Shown here: piece by piece, positions 1 to 8,120 of the stretch
Layout: the number at the start of each line of letters is the position of its first letter
How positions within the stretch are numbered: position 1 is the first letter of the stretch
IMG/VR virus record: IMGVR_UViG_3300033153_006798
Location: 1-41,934 of that record
From: a virus
DNA: 41,934 bases
Direction: 5' to 3' (one strand)
Program-made: the position numbers and the translations under genes
Notes under the pieces: model-generated
Seen by the model: only the letters and a program-made list of their open reading frames with translations
Databases searched by the model: none
Told to the model about the DNA's origin: nothing

Positions 1-114
1 GAAGCTCCAACTTCTCCCCCAGAAACTTCAATCCATGCTGAACCATTCCAATATTCAGGTATTATTTCACCAGACCCTTTAACTGCTGCAGTATTAACAA
101 AAGTTTTAATACCA
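1..114. repeat. Terminal direct repeat, left copy (assembly overlap of a circular genome)
   Basis: These 114 bases are identical to the last 114 bases of the window. The repeat lies inside one open reading frame that continues in frame across the join, with no stop and no regulatory sequence. The simplest reading is that a circular, or circularly permuted and terminally redundant, genome was assembled with an overlap. A fixed physical terminal repeat of the virion DNA would more usually lie between genes or near the terminase. The unique genome length is then 41,820 bases. Confidence 0.93.
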
Positions 115-1712
115 AAATGTTCTAAATAATCTATGCCGTTATTAAGAGAACTGGCAATATAAATGGCATTTTCTGCAGCTATCCCCGGAAACGTGAAAGT
201 TGAAGCACTTGCACTTCTGGCTGCTTCACTGACATCTGCAAACGTGCCTCCTGCTGTTTCTGTATAAACAAGCATTCCAATGGTGTAAGAGTCCCCACCT
301 CCAAAAGATGATTCTGTAGGCAGGAGAGGAGTTCCAACGTGCAATTCCCCTAATATCGTCAATCCTTCATCACCTTCTACAGCATCGAGAAGATACACAA
401 AGAATTTTGCACCAGGAATAATAGCGGCATTGCTTAGTTCAGTAAATCCATTCCCCAGCGTTTTGCTGTTTGGATTCAACACCCTAAAATTCAATGCCTG
501 ACATCCGGTAACTGACGTTGCAAACATATCAAGCCTGATATTTGTTCCAACATTTTCTATCCTAAAACCATCATTCTGGCAATTTATAATTTTCAATACA
601 TCAAACTTAACAGCCGTATCTGTTCCTGATAAAATCATTCCATCATAACAATTTTCAATTAAAGAGTTTGTCCCATTAATAGTGCATCCGTTTAAAGCTT
701 TAATTGCTGTAATTAAATTAGGACTTAGGGTTGCAATATCAGAAATATTAAGATGAGCGTTACTCCCATCACCTTCTATTAATGTGGTTATAGTTTTTGC
801 ACTAATAGGTGAAGTGTCAATCACTTTCAGTAATCTAATTGTCGCACTTCCAGATAGAACTCGAACTACTGTGTTGATATCTGAGAAAACCGCAAATACT
901 CCACAATTGATAATATTCATTCCCGCATTTACGTGATCCAATAATATCCCATTCTCACAATCGGTAATAACACAGTCATTGATCAGCGTTTCTCCTGCAA
1001 CATCTTGTACAGCTGCATATTTGCCAGCACCAGAAACACCTTCGAAAGAAAATCCTGTCAATGAAGAAACGTTTTCCATTATAAAAAGATGTTCGTCTGC
1101 ATTCCCAGCACTAATACGAGCACTTGTTCTACCTATGGAGTGACAAGATACATATGTCTTCATCTGAATAGGGTTATCTTCAACATAATTACCGGGAGCA
1201 ACTTGTATAGTCCATTTATCATTCGGTCCACTGACAGATATAGAGTCAAGAGCATCTTTTAATGATGTATAATCCCCGCCTGATTTAGCTACTGTGATTA
1301 CATGATCAAGAAATAAAGCTTCCCAATTAGTTTCATCAGTGTCAGGAGCTGTAGATATTTGTGCCCCTGTTAAATTCTTATATGTAATATTATTATATCT
1401 GAGGATATCTCCGATGTGAATATCAAATGAAAAACCTATATATTCAGCCCAATTCGTGATATTTAATAATGTCAATGAATCTTCTGCAACTTGCACATTA
1501 ACCGGGATTATTTCCCATACTACGGATGAATTTGGGGAGTATATCCCCTTAGGATATTTATATTTACCGACAACAGATAATAGACCACCGCTTCCATTCT
1601 CTACAAACCATAATTCACCTGTATGGATTGCTGCAGCAGGTAATGCTGCATAATTAGCTGCTGTTCCTGATATAAAGATCCCTGTACTTGAGGGAATGAA
1701 TGGTCTAGGCAT
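1..1712 (-). CDS. Beta-helix spike/adhesin protein, N-terminal two thirds (continues at 41820-41046 across the circle)
   Basis: Reading left from ATG at 1712, the frame stays open to base 1 and continues in frame from 41820 to a stop at 41046, giving 828 residues in all. A GTGAGGT Shine-Dalgarno sits about nine bases before the ATG. After an N-terminal domain of about 130 residues, a pectin-lyase-like segment begins with VAKSGGDYTSLKDALDSI and IQVAPGNYVE, the usual opening of right-handed beta-helix proteins. Short repeated rungs rich in Asn, Ile and Cys follow (INDCVITDCENGI, LIENCYDG, IINCQNDGFRI). Such folds are used by phage spikes to bind or cut host polysaccharide; I see no catalytic triad I can assign. 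The gene sits between two head-tail connector genes rather than in the tail-tip cluster, so a role as head fibre or collar spike is as possible as tail spike. Confidence 0.85.
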   Translation of the reverse strand, partial: MPRPFIPSSTGIFISGTAANYAALPAAAIHTGELWFVENGSGGLLSVVGKYKYPKGIYSPNSSVVWEIIPVNVQVAEDSLTLLNITNWAEYIGFSFDIHIGDILRYNNITYKNLTGAQISTAPDTDETNWEALFLDHVITVAKSGGDYTSLKDALDSISVSGPNDKWTIQVAPGNYVEDNPIQMKTYVSCHSIGRTSARISAGNADEHLFIMENVSSLTGFSFEGVSGAGKYAAVQDVAGETLINDCVITDCENGILLDHVNAGMNIINCGVFAVFSDINTVVRVLSGSATIRLLKVIDTSPISAKTITTLIEGDGSNAHLNISDIATLSPNLITAIKALNGCTINGTNSLIENCYDGMILSGTDTAVKFDVLKIINCQNDGFRIENVGTNIRLDMFATSVTGCQALNFRVLNPNSKTLGNGFTELSNAAIIPGAKFFVYLLDAVEGDEGLTILGELHVGTPLLPTESSFGGGDSYTIGMLVYTETAGGTFADVSEAARSASASTFTFPGIAAENAIYIASSLNNGIDYLEHFGIKTFVNTAAVKGSGEIIPEYWNGSAWIEVSGGEVGA

Positions 1713-1944
1713 AAACGCAAACCTCACCACTTACCAATTTAACATCAGTGAAAGATCCTGTAAGGAATGTACCTTTAACAAATGATCTTCCATCCCAAGT
1801 GCCACTTATCAATTTCTGGTCTGTAAGTGTCGTGAATTCTGTATCTTCAAGGAGTAAAACTGATATCCATAATCCAGAATGCAGGTCTGTATCTGAGATG
1901 ATTATTTTATTCCCTGTGTTCGTAATATCGTTATTGTGTAACAC
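1705..1944 (-). CDS. Small beta-rich protein preceding the spike gene
   Basis: A 79-residue protein that overlaps the start of the spike gene by eight bases and begins one base after the connector gene ends, so it is tightly coupled to both. It is rich in Thr, Ser, Gly and beta-branched residues. Its C-terminal half carries two similar turns (SGTWDGRSFVKGTF and TGSFTDVKLVSG), suggesting a small beta structure. There is no signal peptide or membrane segment. Proteins of this size and style often precede fibre genes in phage structural operons. It could be a small particle protein or an adaptor for the spike, but the sequence does not settle this. Confidence 0.7.
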   Translation of the reverse strand: MLHNNDITNTGNKIIISDTDLHSGLWISVLLLEDTEFTTLTDQKLISGTWDGRSFVKGTFLTGSFTDVKLVSGEVCVYA

Positions 1945-1945
1945 T

Positions 1946-2545
1946 TCAACATCCCTTATTGGTTATATCTTCACCGTGTCTTCTTAATTTCCCCGTGTCT
2001 ATGGATATACGCCTAATTCTCTTAATTGATTTTACCTGATTCCTTGGATATCCATATGTAGAGTCTATTGCAGCACCATCCCCAAAACTCTTAGAAACAG
2101 GACCAATTCCTTTAGATTTAAGATCCTTTACAGATCCTCCGGCTAATGCTGTACTATTCATTATTTTGAACATAACCATATTTGCTATAACAGGTTTTAT
2201 CTGTTCCGGTACTGCATTAAATGTTGCAGTTATTCCGGTTGCTGTTGCCGTACAGAACTTATTTAATTCTGATTGATATAATGTAGCATTCTGGACAATT
2301 GCCTTTGAAGGTATCCCAGAGCCAGAAACAGTTATCCCCTCAAATATATCATACTGTTCAACTGATGATGACAAAAGAGATGAACCTTGTACTGTATTAA
2401 CAGCATACTCAAGATCAAAGAACTGATTTGCCATGTCTTCAACATCTGCAGAAACAGCCTCTATATATGCGGCATACCCTGCATCATAGGCACTATCAGT
2501 TATTTGTAGATATGTTTTGAACTCTGCAAGGGTTATTAGTGCCAC
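1946..2545 (-). CDS. Head-tail connector (adaptor) protein, gp6/gp15-like
   Basis: A 199-residue protein that by size and position fits the adaptor ring bolted under the portal in HK97/SPP1-like phages. It opens with LITLAEFKTYLQITDSAYDAGYAAYIEAVSADVED, the helical start typical of this family (short helices with a conserved Asp near an I/L-T/S segment). The start codon is GTG at 2545, chosen because it shares a base with the TAG stop of the upstream gene (TAGTG) and no ATG fits. It stands directly after the capsid and SAP/HeH-like genes. The family call rests on the N-terminal pattern and gene order, not on a search. Confidence 0.72.
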   Translation of the reverse strand: MALITLAEFKTYLQITDSAYDAGYAAYIEAVSADVEDMANQFFDLEYAVNTVQGSSLLSSSVEQYDIFEGITVSGSGIPSKAIVQNATLYQSELNKFCTATATGITATFNAVPEQIKPVIANMVMFKIMNSTALAGGSVKDLKSKGIGPVSKSFGDGAAIDSTYGYPRNQVKSIKRIRRISIDTGKLRRHGEDITNKGC

Positions 2546-2814
2546 TATTCAGCCTCACCTATATCAACTATTTTCTCTTTGAAATTAAGCAAATCTTCAA
2601 GCTCATCTCTGCTTGCTCTTGTGGAAAACTTAATATTATTCTCTCGCAAGGCTTCCATGATTTGCGGTTTTGTCAATTTAGTTTGTGTATCAGTTTCTTT
2701 TGACTCGGCAGTTTTTTTCTTAATTTCTATCTTCTTCTGTTCGCGTTTACATGTTTTTACATGTATTGCATAAATCTTGAAGCATAACTCAGCACCACAT
2801 TTTTCACATTTCAT
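2545..2814 (-). CDS. Zinc-finger plus SAP/HeH-like small protein
   Basis: An 89-residue protein with an N-terminal Cys2His/Cys finger (CEKCGAELCF, then HVKTC), a basic linker of about 20 residues, and a C-terminal helix-extended-helix segment (LTKPQIMEALRENNIKFSTRASRDELEDLL, residues about 46-75). The latter resembles the SAP/HeH/LEM folds common in small proteins placed right after the major capsid gene. It probably binds nucleic acid or a capsid protein; its exact job is not known from sequence. The ATG at 2814 follows AAAGGGGGCA. Confidence 0.72.
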   Translation of the reverse strand: MKCEKCGAELCFKIYAIHVKTCKREQKKIEIKKKTAESKETDTQTKLTKPQIMEALRENNIKFSTRASRDELEDLLNFKEKIVDIGEAE

Positions 2815-2833
2815 ATTGCCCCCTTTAGGAAAT

Positions 2834-2851
2834 AGGAGGGTTTCCCCTCCT
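2834..2851 (-). terminator. Hairpin with GAAA loop after the capsid gene
   Basis: On the minus strand, AGGAGGG-GAAA-CCCTCCT forms a perfect seven-base-pair stem with a GNRA tetraloop about 25 bases after the coat-gene stop. It is followed by ATTTCC rather than a run of T, so it is either a weak terminator or an mRNA-stabilising hairpin that keeps capsid mRNA abundant. It lies before the next gene's Shine-Dalgarno. Confidence 0.55.
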
Positions 2852-2873
2852 GTATGTTATTTAAAGATTCTTA

Positions 2874-4034
2874 TCAGGTGCCTCCAATTACACGAACAGC
2901 CAACTCTGGAAACATTGTTTTAACGCCGAATAAAATATCATATCTCAGAATATTGTTATCGTTGTTAACATCGTAGTCCATTACAACTCTAACTGACATT
3001 CCTTTAGCTGACATAACAGCACCATTTGCACCACCAATAGGAGCCGCAAGCGGAGCCATTGCCAAGGCAAATGCTTTCTTCTGAAACATTAAGTTATCAA
3101 CGTGTGCAAGTGCTGTTTCATCAGCAAATGCGATTGTATCAGTATCCGCTGTCGCCCCTCTAAGAGCTGGATATATAGCTACTGTTACTTTCCCTGAACT
3201 TGCTGCTGCTGAAGTAGCAGTTACTACATACTGACCTGCTGCTGCTCCTGCTTCTATCGTGAAGATATCACCTTTAAGTACTGTATCTGAGGAAGTCCCC
3301 CCTGCACTCTCTATATCAAGAGTTACTGCATCGATTGCCTGGACCCCATCTGCTGTCAGGTCTGTTAATGCTGTATAGATTCCGGCAGTATGTGTATTTA
3401 CCTGCTGATCAGCTGCAAGTGTAATATTATGAACTCTTCCAAGTGCTGCTTCTCTCAGAGCTGCATTTGTTCCGGCTTTTGATACATCTGCTAGTGCATC
3501 AAGTGAAATAAATGCTGCTTCTGCGTCAGTATCCATGATAAAATATCTGTCCTCGTTAGGAGCCAGGTTATCCTGAAGCATTTTTCTCGATTTTGCAATA
3601 TCTGCTAATGTATCAGGGATTGTTCCGGCTGTTCCGTAGAAATAAGGAATATCAACAGCAAGCCCTAAAAGAGCATTATTGATATATTCGCTTAATGCAA
3701 CTACAGCACCTTTTGTGTATTTACGGGTAAAATCAGGCACAGATAACGTCAAGTCTTTACTCTTAATATTGACTGCTACTGATCTCTGGAAAGCTAACTG
3801 AATAGTTTCTGAAGTTTCTGCAATATCCTGAAAGCTTCCAGATATATCACCTGATCCGTCTATAGTTGAAAATCTCTGCGGCTTCTCAACCTGTATGCTA
3901 TCACCTTTCTGTTTTGGTGATCCGAATTCACTGTCAAAATTTCTCCAGACAGTCGGCATCATTGCCGTATTAGATGCTAATAGCGGTAACGTACTTGCCG
4001 CTATTGTTTTAACGTCGATAAATGCATTAGACAT
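2874..4034 (-). CDS. Major capsid protein, P22 coat-like
   Basis: A 386-residue protein placed directly after the scaffold gene, the canonical coat position. The N-terminus carries the pattern of P22 gp5-like coat proteins: an early arm (STLPLLASNTAMMPTV), then KGDSIQVEKPQRFS and a segment (FQRSVAVNIKSKDLTLS) like the gp5 family. Residues about 215-300 form an Ala/Thr/Gly-rich stretch that fits an inserted Ig-like domain within the HK97 fold. The ATG at 4034 follows a near-perfect AGGAGGT, the strongest Shine-Dalgarno seen in the head operon, consistent with the most abundant virion protein. The fold family is inferred from these patterns and gene order. Confidence 0.88.
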   Translation of the reverse strand: MSNAFIDVKTIAASTLPLLASNTAMMPTVWRNFDSEFGSPKQKGDSIQVEKPQRFSTIDGSGDISGSFQDIAETSETIQLAFQRSVAVNIKSKDLTLSVPDFTRKYTKGAVVALSEYINNALLGLAVDIPYFYGTAGTIPDTLADIAKSRKMLQDNLAPNEDRYFIMDTDAEAAFISLDALADVSKAGTNAALREAALGRVHNITLAADQQVNTHTAGIYTALTDLTADGVQAIDAVTLDIESAGGTSSDTVLKGDIFTIEAGAAAGQYVVTATSAAASSGKVTVAIYPALRGATADTDTIAFADETALAHVDNLMFQKKAFALAMAPLAAPIGGANGAVMSAKGMSVRVVMDYDVNNDNNILRYDILFGVKTMFPELAVRVIGGT

Positions 4035-4080
4035 TTAATGACCTCCTAAAATTGTTTAGGAAGCCACAAGACTTCCTTTA

Positions 4081-4818
4081 TTAAAAGTCCACTTTGGACA
4101 TTTGTTCGTTCATAACCTCTTCAACATCTCTTTCTGATTCCCCGGGTGCTGGAGGTGTTCCAGGGCTTACCCCGGCTGTTCTCATATCTTTTGTGAAATC
4201 ATCCCATTCAGTATTTATGTTCCCGAATTTCCCCTTTGTTGTTTCTTCATCAGTGCCTACATACATATGCAAGTTGTCAGTGATAAATTTAGGAAGTTTT
4301 CTATCTCCCAATTCATTCCTTCCAACGTTTACAAGTTTTTCCCTTGTTAATTCTGCAAGCTGTTTTTCTTCAATCGCTGTTCTTTCTGCCAACTGATTTT
4401 TGAACTCAATGTTATCAGCTCTCATATTTAATATTTCGCGCTTTGTTACATCGGGTTCATCGAGGGCTTGCGTTCTCAGCTCTGCCGGATCTGCTGACAT
4501 TGGGATTCGTGATTTCATGTTGTTGATGGATAATTCTAATCTGTTTTTTTCTTCTGCATTTTTCCGCTTTTCTGTATCAAACTCAGTAGATAAGGTTTTC
4601 TCTCTGGTTTGGATCCCTTCGGTTGTATGCAAATCAACAAATGACTTCAATGGTGTTGTACTCTCAACCATGCTTGTCATCTCTGACCTAGATAATCCTG
4701 AGAGTGCCGTGTTCAGCCCTGCCAGTGCTTCTTTAACCTTTTCGGTTGTAGTCCCATCCAGTAAAATATTTGATGCTTTGCCGAATACATAATTGGTTAC
4801 AAATTCATTTAATGTCAT
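4081..4818 (-). CDS. Capsid scaffolding protein
   Basis: A 245-residue, highly charged protein with a helical, coiled-coil-like centre (residues about 75-165, rich in Glu, Lys, Arg and Leu), a Pro/Gly linker (SPGTPPAPGESE, near 219-230) and a short acidic to amphipathic C-terminal tail. This is the layout of internal scaffolds whose C-terminus binds the coat protein. It precedes the coat gene by 46 bases and has its own promoter upstream at 4861-4890. No protease gene is seen nearby, so the scaffold would leave the procapsid intact, as in P22 and SPP1. Confidence 0.82.
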   Translation of the reverse strand: MTLNEFVTNYVFGKASNILLDGTTTEKVKEALAGLNTALSGLSRSEMTSMVESTTPLKSFVDLHTTEGIQTREKTLSTEFDTEKRKNAEEKNRLELSINNMKSRIPMSADPAELRTQALDEPDVTKREILNMRADNIEFKNQLAERTAIEEKQLAELTREKLVNVGRNELGDRKLPKFITDNLHMYVGTDEETTKGKFGNINTEWDDFTKDMRTAGVSPGTPPAPGESERDVEEVMNEQMSKVDF

Positions 4819-4860
4819 GTGTTTATCTCCTTACATCCCACGCGCACGTGTTATGATTCT

Positions 4861-4890
4861 ATTTTAATGCATCTTTTAGTATATTGTCAA
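4861..4890 (-). promoter_or_regulatory. Sigma-70-like promoter for scaffold and capsid genes
   Basis: On the minus strand there is TTGACA (4890-4885), an 18-base spacer and TAAAAT (4866-4861), ending about 40 bases before the scaffold ATG. Directly upstream, overlapping the end of the preceding gene, lies a dyad ATGGTA-N5-TACCAT (4897-4913) that could be an operator. An internal promoter here would boost scaffold and coat over the packaging genes. Confidence 0.65.
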
Positions 4891-5130
4891 TTATTTATGG
4901 TATATTTTACCATATTGGTATTGTTTGCCACCATACATTGATTGGCTTTGTATTCGTGACATCCTCTTTTTTTTAATCTTTCGGTCAAAATCTTCCTTTT
5001 TTTCTTTGTTTACTTCATTATATAACCCATTTGTTGCTGTTGTCTCAATGCTTTTTGGACACGTACATGTTACATCCGGATCATCTCCACACATCTGGCA
5101 GTTAACGCTATAATTGTGCGAATACACCAT
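4891..5130 (-). CDS. Small Cys-containing, Lys-rich protein of unknown function
   Basis: A 79-residue protein in the head operon, three bases from its upstream neighbour. The N-terminal third has a CxxC and a CTC pair (CQMCGDDPDVTCTCP) suited to binding a metal. The middle is Lys/Arg/Glu-rich and the C-terminus is rich in Tyr, Gln and Gly. I do not recognise the family. Position between minor head protein and scaffold suggests a small head or morphogenesis factor. Confidence 0.6.
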   Translation of the reverse strand: MVYSHNYSVNCQMCGDDPDVTCTCPKSIETTATNGLYNEVNKEKKEDFDRKIKKKRMSRIQSQSMYGGKQYQYGKIYHK

Positions 5131-5133
5131 TAT

Positions 5134-5388
5134 TCACCCCTTTGTCATTTTCTCTACCTTAGCCATTATCAATTCCTGTGCTTTCTCCATGATAGTCAGA
5201 TTCTCCTTTGATAATCTGACTGCAGCCTGTAAACATCTGTACCCGATTAGTTTCTTCTGTGTTTCTCTGATCAACTTAGCAAGGATATTAATTGTCTCTA
5301 TTCTGGTTTCTTTTGTGCGAATCCTGTTTTTGGGTTTCATGTTAATGGCTATGTTCACCATGCTTTCTATTGTTTTTATTTTCTTCAT
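5134..5388 (-). CDS. Small basic helical protein of unknown function
   Basis: An 84-residue, strongly basic, mostly helical protein (many Lys, Arg, Ile and Glu; no Gly-rich loops, no membrane segment). It starts three bases after the preceding gene and ends three bases before the next, so it belongs to the head operon. The even pattern of charge could suit nucleic acid binding or packing against the capsid interior. I see no recognisable domain. Confidence 0.6.
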   Translation of the reverse strand: MKKIKTIESMVNIAINMKPKNRIRTKETRIETINILAKLIRETQKKLIGYRCLQAAVRLSKENLTIMEKAQELIMAKVEKMTKG

Positions 5389-5391
5389 CCA

Positions 5392-5727
5392 TTACTTAAA
5401 CTCCTTTTTAAACTGTTTTGGTGATAAAGATATTATCCGGGACATTTCATTTTCTAGTTCGACTCTCTCCCCTTCTTTTGATTTTATTTTTTCAACCAAT
5501 TCTTTTGATGCTATTTCAATCAATTTATATAATGCTTCTAATGCATCTTCGTCTAGAGTCAAGCTGGCTATGTGATCATCCCCTATGCCTATTATGATTT
5601 CTTTATGCTTTGTGTAATATTCTGTTTTCTTCGGGGCATCTGATATTTTATTCTTCCCTATCAAATATGCTAGTAAAACATTATCACTAAACATCTTTAC
5701 TTTTAATTTTCCCACAGCTTCTGCCAT
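5392..5727 (-). CDS. Hypothetical head-operon protein
   Basis: A 111-residue protein, nine bases after the minor head protein gene. It has a mixed N-terminal half (KLKVKMFSDNVLLAYLIGKNK, then IIIGIGDDHIASLTLDEDALEALYKLI) that looks like a small alpha/beta domain. A charged C-terminal helix follows (about residues 75-105). I do not recognise it. The coupling to its neighbours supports expression with head genes. Confidence 0.6.
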   Translation of the reverse strand: MAEAVGKLKVKMFSDNVLLAYLIGKNKISDAPKKTEYYTKHKEIIIGIGDDHIASLTLDEDALEALYKLIEIASKELVEKIKSKEGERVELENEMSRIISLSPKQFKKEFK

Positions 5728-5736
5728 ATTCTACTC

Positions 5737-6789
5737 CTATTTAGTTGTTATTTTTCCTGATTTAGTGCGGGTTAAACTATTATCTTTCATCCATTTATCA
5801 AAACTTCTGTAACTCGTTACTCTTGTTTCACCTGTTGCCGGATCTCTTCCAGTTCTGAGTTGTGGGTCAAGATCATCTATAATATCAATTGAAGTACACC
5901 GGTCGTTTATGTCATATCTTGGAACCCCTGAATTCCCGACAATAAAAGCTTTCTCCCCGTTCGGATAAACAAATGGTTCATTAGGCAGAACTTCCTGCCC
6001 ATCCATCTGTCCCGATTGCGGTCTGGTTCTTGTGTCGAGTGTAGCAAGGTATCGTCTTTTTAGGTTTATCCCTGCTTCCTGCGCTGCCTGTGTGTTTGCA
6101 TATGCCCCGGCGTTAAGATTTCTATTCCCTTCTGTCCGTGCGATTCTGAGCGCGTTATTAGCAGTTATATTGAATATACCTTTTATTTCTTTGCTTGTAG
6201 CTGTATATGATTTCCCCTGAATCAATCCTTGTGTAATGGCCTGTCTTATTTTGATGAGATCTTTCTCTTTATTTGCTAATAGTGTTTCCAGAAGTGTTCC
6301 GTGTTGCGGTTGATATGGCAATAACCCGGGTCGATTTGCTTTCTTGATAGATTCCCATATTTTAGGTGTGCCGAATACTGATACGTCAATAACATTTTTA
6401 TTAAGTACTGTAAAAAAGGTATTATTATCTATCCTTGAAAACCAGTTTATAGCGTACATATTATTGTAATAAAGATTTGATATTGCTGTTTTTGATAGCT
6501 CTACCTGCCCTAACCCTGCTTTTCTTGCTGCCTGACTATATAATGATGCAATTTGTTTTTGTAGGTTTTCTAATCTCTGCTTTTGGATCACATAGTTGTA
6601 ATAATCCTCTGGTTTAATCCCTGTTAACGATTTCGCATAAAGGTCTTTTAATAACTGATCTATTTCATTAAAAGCTTTTTTGTACTGATCTGTTATTAGT
6701 TTAGTCTGCCCTGTTGGTCTGGCTGTCCATGCCCCAAGTATTGCCTCTGTGCGCTCTCTGGCAGTTTCTTCCAGTTCAGATAGATTCAT
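5737..6789 (-). CDS. Minor head protein, Mu gpF / SPP1 gp7-like
   Basis: A 350-residue protein directly after the portal gene, sharing a base with its stop (TAATG). The first half is helical. The C-terminal half carries the head-morphogenesis signature of the SPP1 gp7/Mu F family: NALRIARTEGNRNLNAGAY, then KRRYLATLDTRTRPQSGQMD and a final CTSIDII segment. Proteins of this family bind the portal and go into the procapsid, where they help DNA ejection or head assembly. No extra toxin-like C-terminal domain is fused, unlike in some MuF proteins. Confidence 0.88.
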   Translation of the reverse strand: MNLSELEETARERTEAILGAWTARPTGQTKLITDQYKKAFNEIDQLLKDLYAKSLTGIKPEDYYNYVIQKQRLENLQKQIASLYSQAARKAGLGQVELSKTAISNLYYNNMYAINWFSRIDNNTFFTVLNKNVIDVSVFGTPKIWESIKKANRPGLLPYQPQHGTLLETLLANKEKDLIKIRQAITQGLIQGKSYTATSKEIKGIFNITANNALRIARTEGNRNLNAGAYANTQAAQEAGINLKRRYLATLDTRTRPQSGQMDGQEVLPNEPFVYPNGEKAFIVGNSGVPRYDINDRCTSIDIIDDLDPQLRTGRDPATGETRVTSYRSFDKWMKDNSLTRTKSGKITTK

Positions 6790-8111
6790 TATTCAGTCTC
6801 ATCTATTAAATTAACTATTCCTGAAGGAAGTTCTTCTTTCTTTCTTTCAAGTATTTTATCCGGATCTAACCCGGGGATTCTTTCAATCATAGTTTCCGTA
6901 TCAACGTATGGAGCCATTAATTGATTTTCTTCTAATATTGCCTTTGTATTAGCTGGAAGGTTTCTCTTCATTGTAATCTCTAATTCATCAACACTAACGC
7001 CTGATAATCTCTTGCCACCTGATATAGTGTAATTGTTTATTATATTTGTAATCAATTCATAACGGTGTCTGAGAAACTCTAACCTATATGCCACTTTTTC
7101 TGAGGCTTTTAGTTCCATAGGGAATATTCTAAATCTTAAAGCAGTACCGGATGGGTCTGTCCCTAAATCTAATTTTGTAAAGTCAAATATACCAGATATT
7201 TTATGCAGCTCATTTATGAAATGTCCTAGCATGTATTCTCTCAAATCAGTATTAAGCTCCATAGATGCAAAATCAAAAAAGTCTTTTCCTTCTCCTGTAT
7301 CCCCTTTTTCCATATCAAAGACCATATTAAGGTTCTTTAAATCTTTTGCCATTTCTGCTGATTTCGGCAATGATGTTAATATTATAGCCCTTCCGTTTTT
7401 ATCCAGACTATTTAAAGTATTTGTCTGCAGGGCATCTATAATATTTATGTAGGTTTCTACCTGCTTGAAGTCTGGTTCCCATGATATATTATTTCTTCCA
7501 ATATTCCAGGGGACTTCTCCGTAAAGGTTCGGTTCTTCTTCATCCAGTTTTATCAGATTGCCTTTCACCATCGTATATTTTAAAGTTACATCTTCATGAT
7601 AAACCCATACAATACTTTTTTCTTCGCTCTTTTTTATAGTTCTTATCATTGCAATAAGTTTAGGATCAAGGTCGTCTGAAAATACAGGATAACATTCATA
7701 ACCGGGGACAGACACAAAACGGGGCATTATCTGATTATCCTCATCTATTTCTATAAAATGCAGCTCGTAATCTTCCCCTTGTATCCCACTTTCCCGAACT
7801 TCCTGATTTGTAACAGTCGGCTCTTTGTTTTTCTTGTTTATATCGTTGATTGTTTCTATGTAATCTTTGTTATCTGATGAATACTCAACATATCCAGGAG
7901 ATGCTATATAACCTGTCATTATGTCAACAATATATCTTGCATACCCAGACGGAGCAAAATTGTTAGGGCTTATTTGCCTTTGCCTTCTATTATTCCAAAT
8001 CTCATATAGCTTTGGATTGTTTGATTCATAATATGCTGTGTTCTTCCCATAATTTTGTTTTTTATTTGAAATTATTGATTTTATACTTTCATCATCTAAT
8101 CTGTATGCCAT
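6789..8111 (-). CDS. Portal protein, SPP1 gp6-like
   Basis: A 440-residue protein between terminase and minor head protein, the standard portal position and a usual length for the SPP1 gp6/HK97 portal superfamily. It has family-like features: an N-terminal NNRRQRQISPNNFAPSGYAR stretch, the wing region with FVSVPGYECYPVFSDD, the long helical stem region (SGTALRFRIFPMELKASEKV) and an acidic C-terminus. Twelve copies would form the DNA channel and docking site for terminase. Its ATG lies nine bases after the terminase stop. Confidence 0.88.
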   Translation of the reverse strand: MAYRLDDESIKSIISNKKQNYGKNTAYYESNNPKLYEIWNNRRQRQISPNNFAPSGYARYIVDIMTGYIASPGYVEYSSDNKDYIETINDINKKNKEPTVTNQEVRESGIQGEDYELHFIEIDEDNQIMPRFVSVPGYECYPVFSDDLDPKLIAMIRTIKKSEEKSIVWVYHEDVTLKYTMVKGNLIKLDEEEPNLYGEVPWNIGRNNISWEPDFKQVETYINIIDALQTNTLNSLDKNGRAIILTSLPKSAEMAKDLKNLNMVFDMEKGDTGEGKDFFDFASMELNTDLREYMLGHFINELHKISGIFDFTKLDLGTDPSGTALRFRIFPMELKASEKVAYRLEFLRHRYELITNIINNYTISGGKRLSGVSVDELEITMKRNLPANTKAILEENQLMAPYVDTETMIERIPGLDPDKILERKKEELPSGIVNLIDETE

Positions 8112-8120
8112 TGTAACCCC

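Noticed and set aside
1-114. Direct terminal repeats of the virion DNA
   Set aside because: The repeat is inside a gene and carries no special sequence; assembly overlap of a circle is simpler. Reads would be needed to decide fully.
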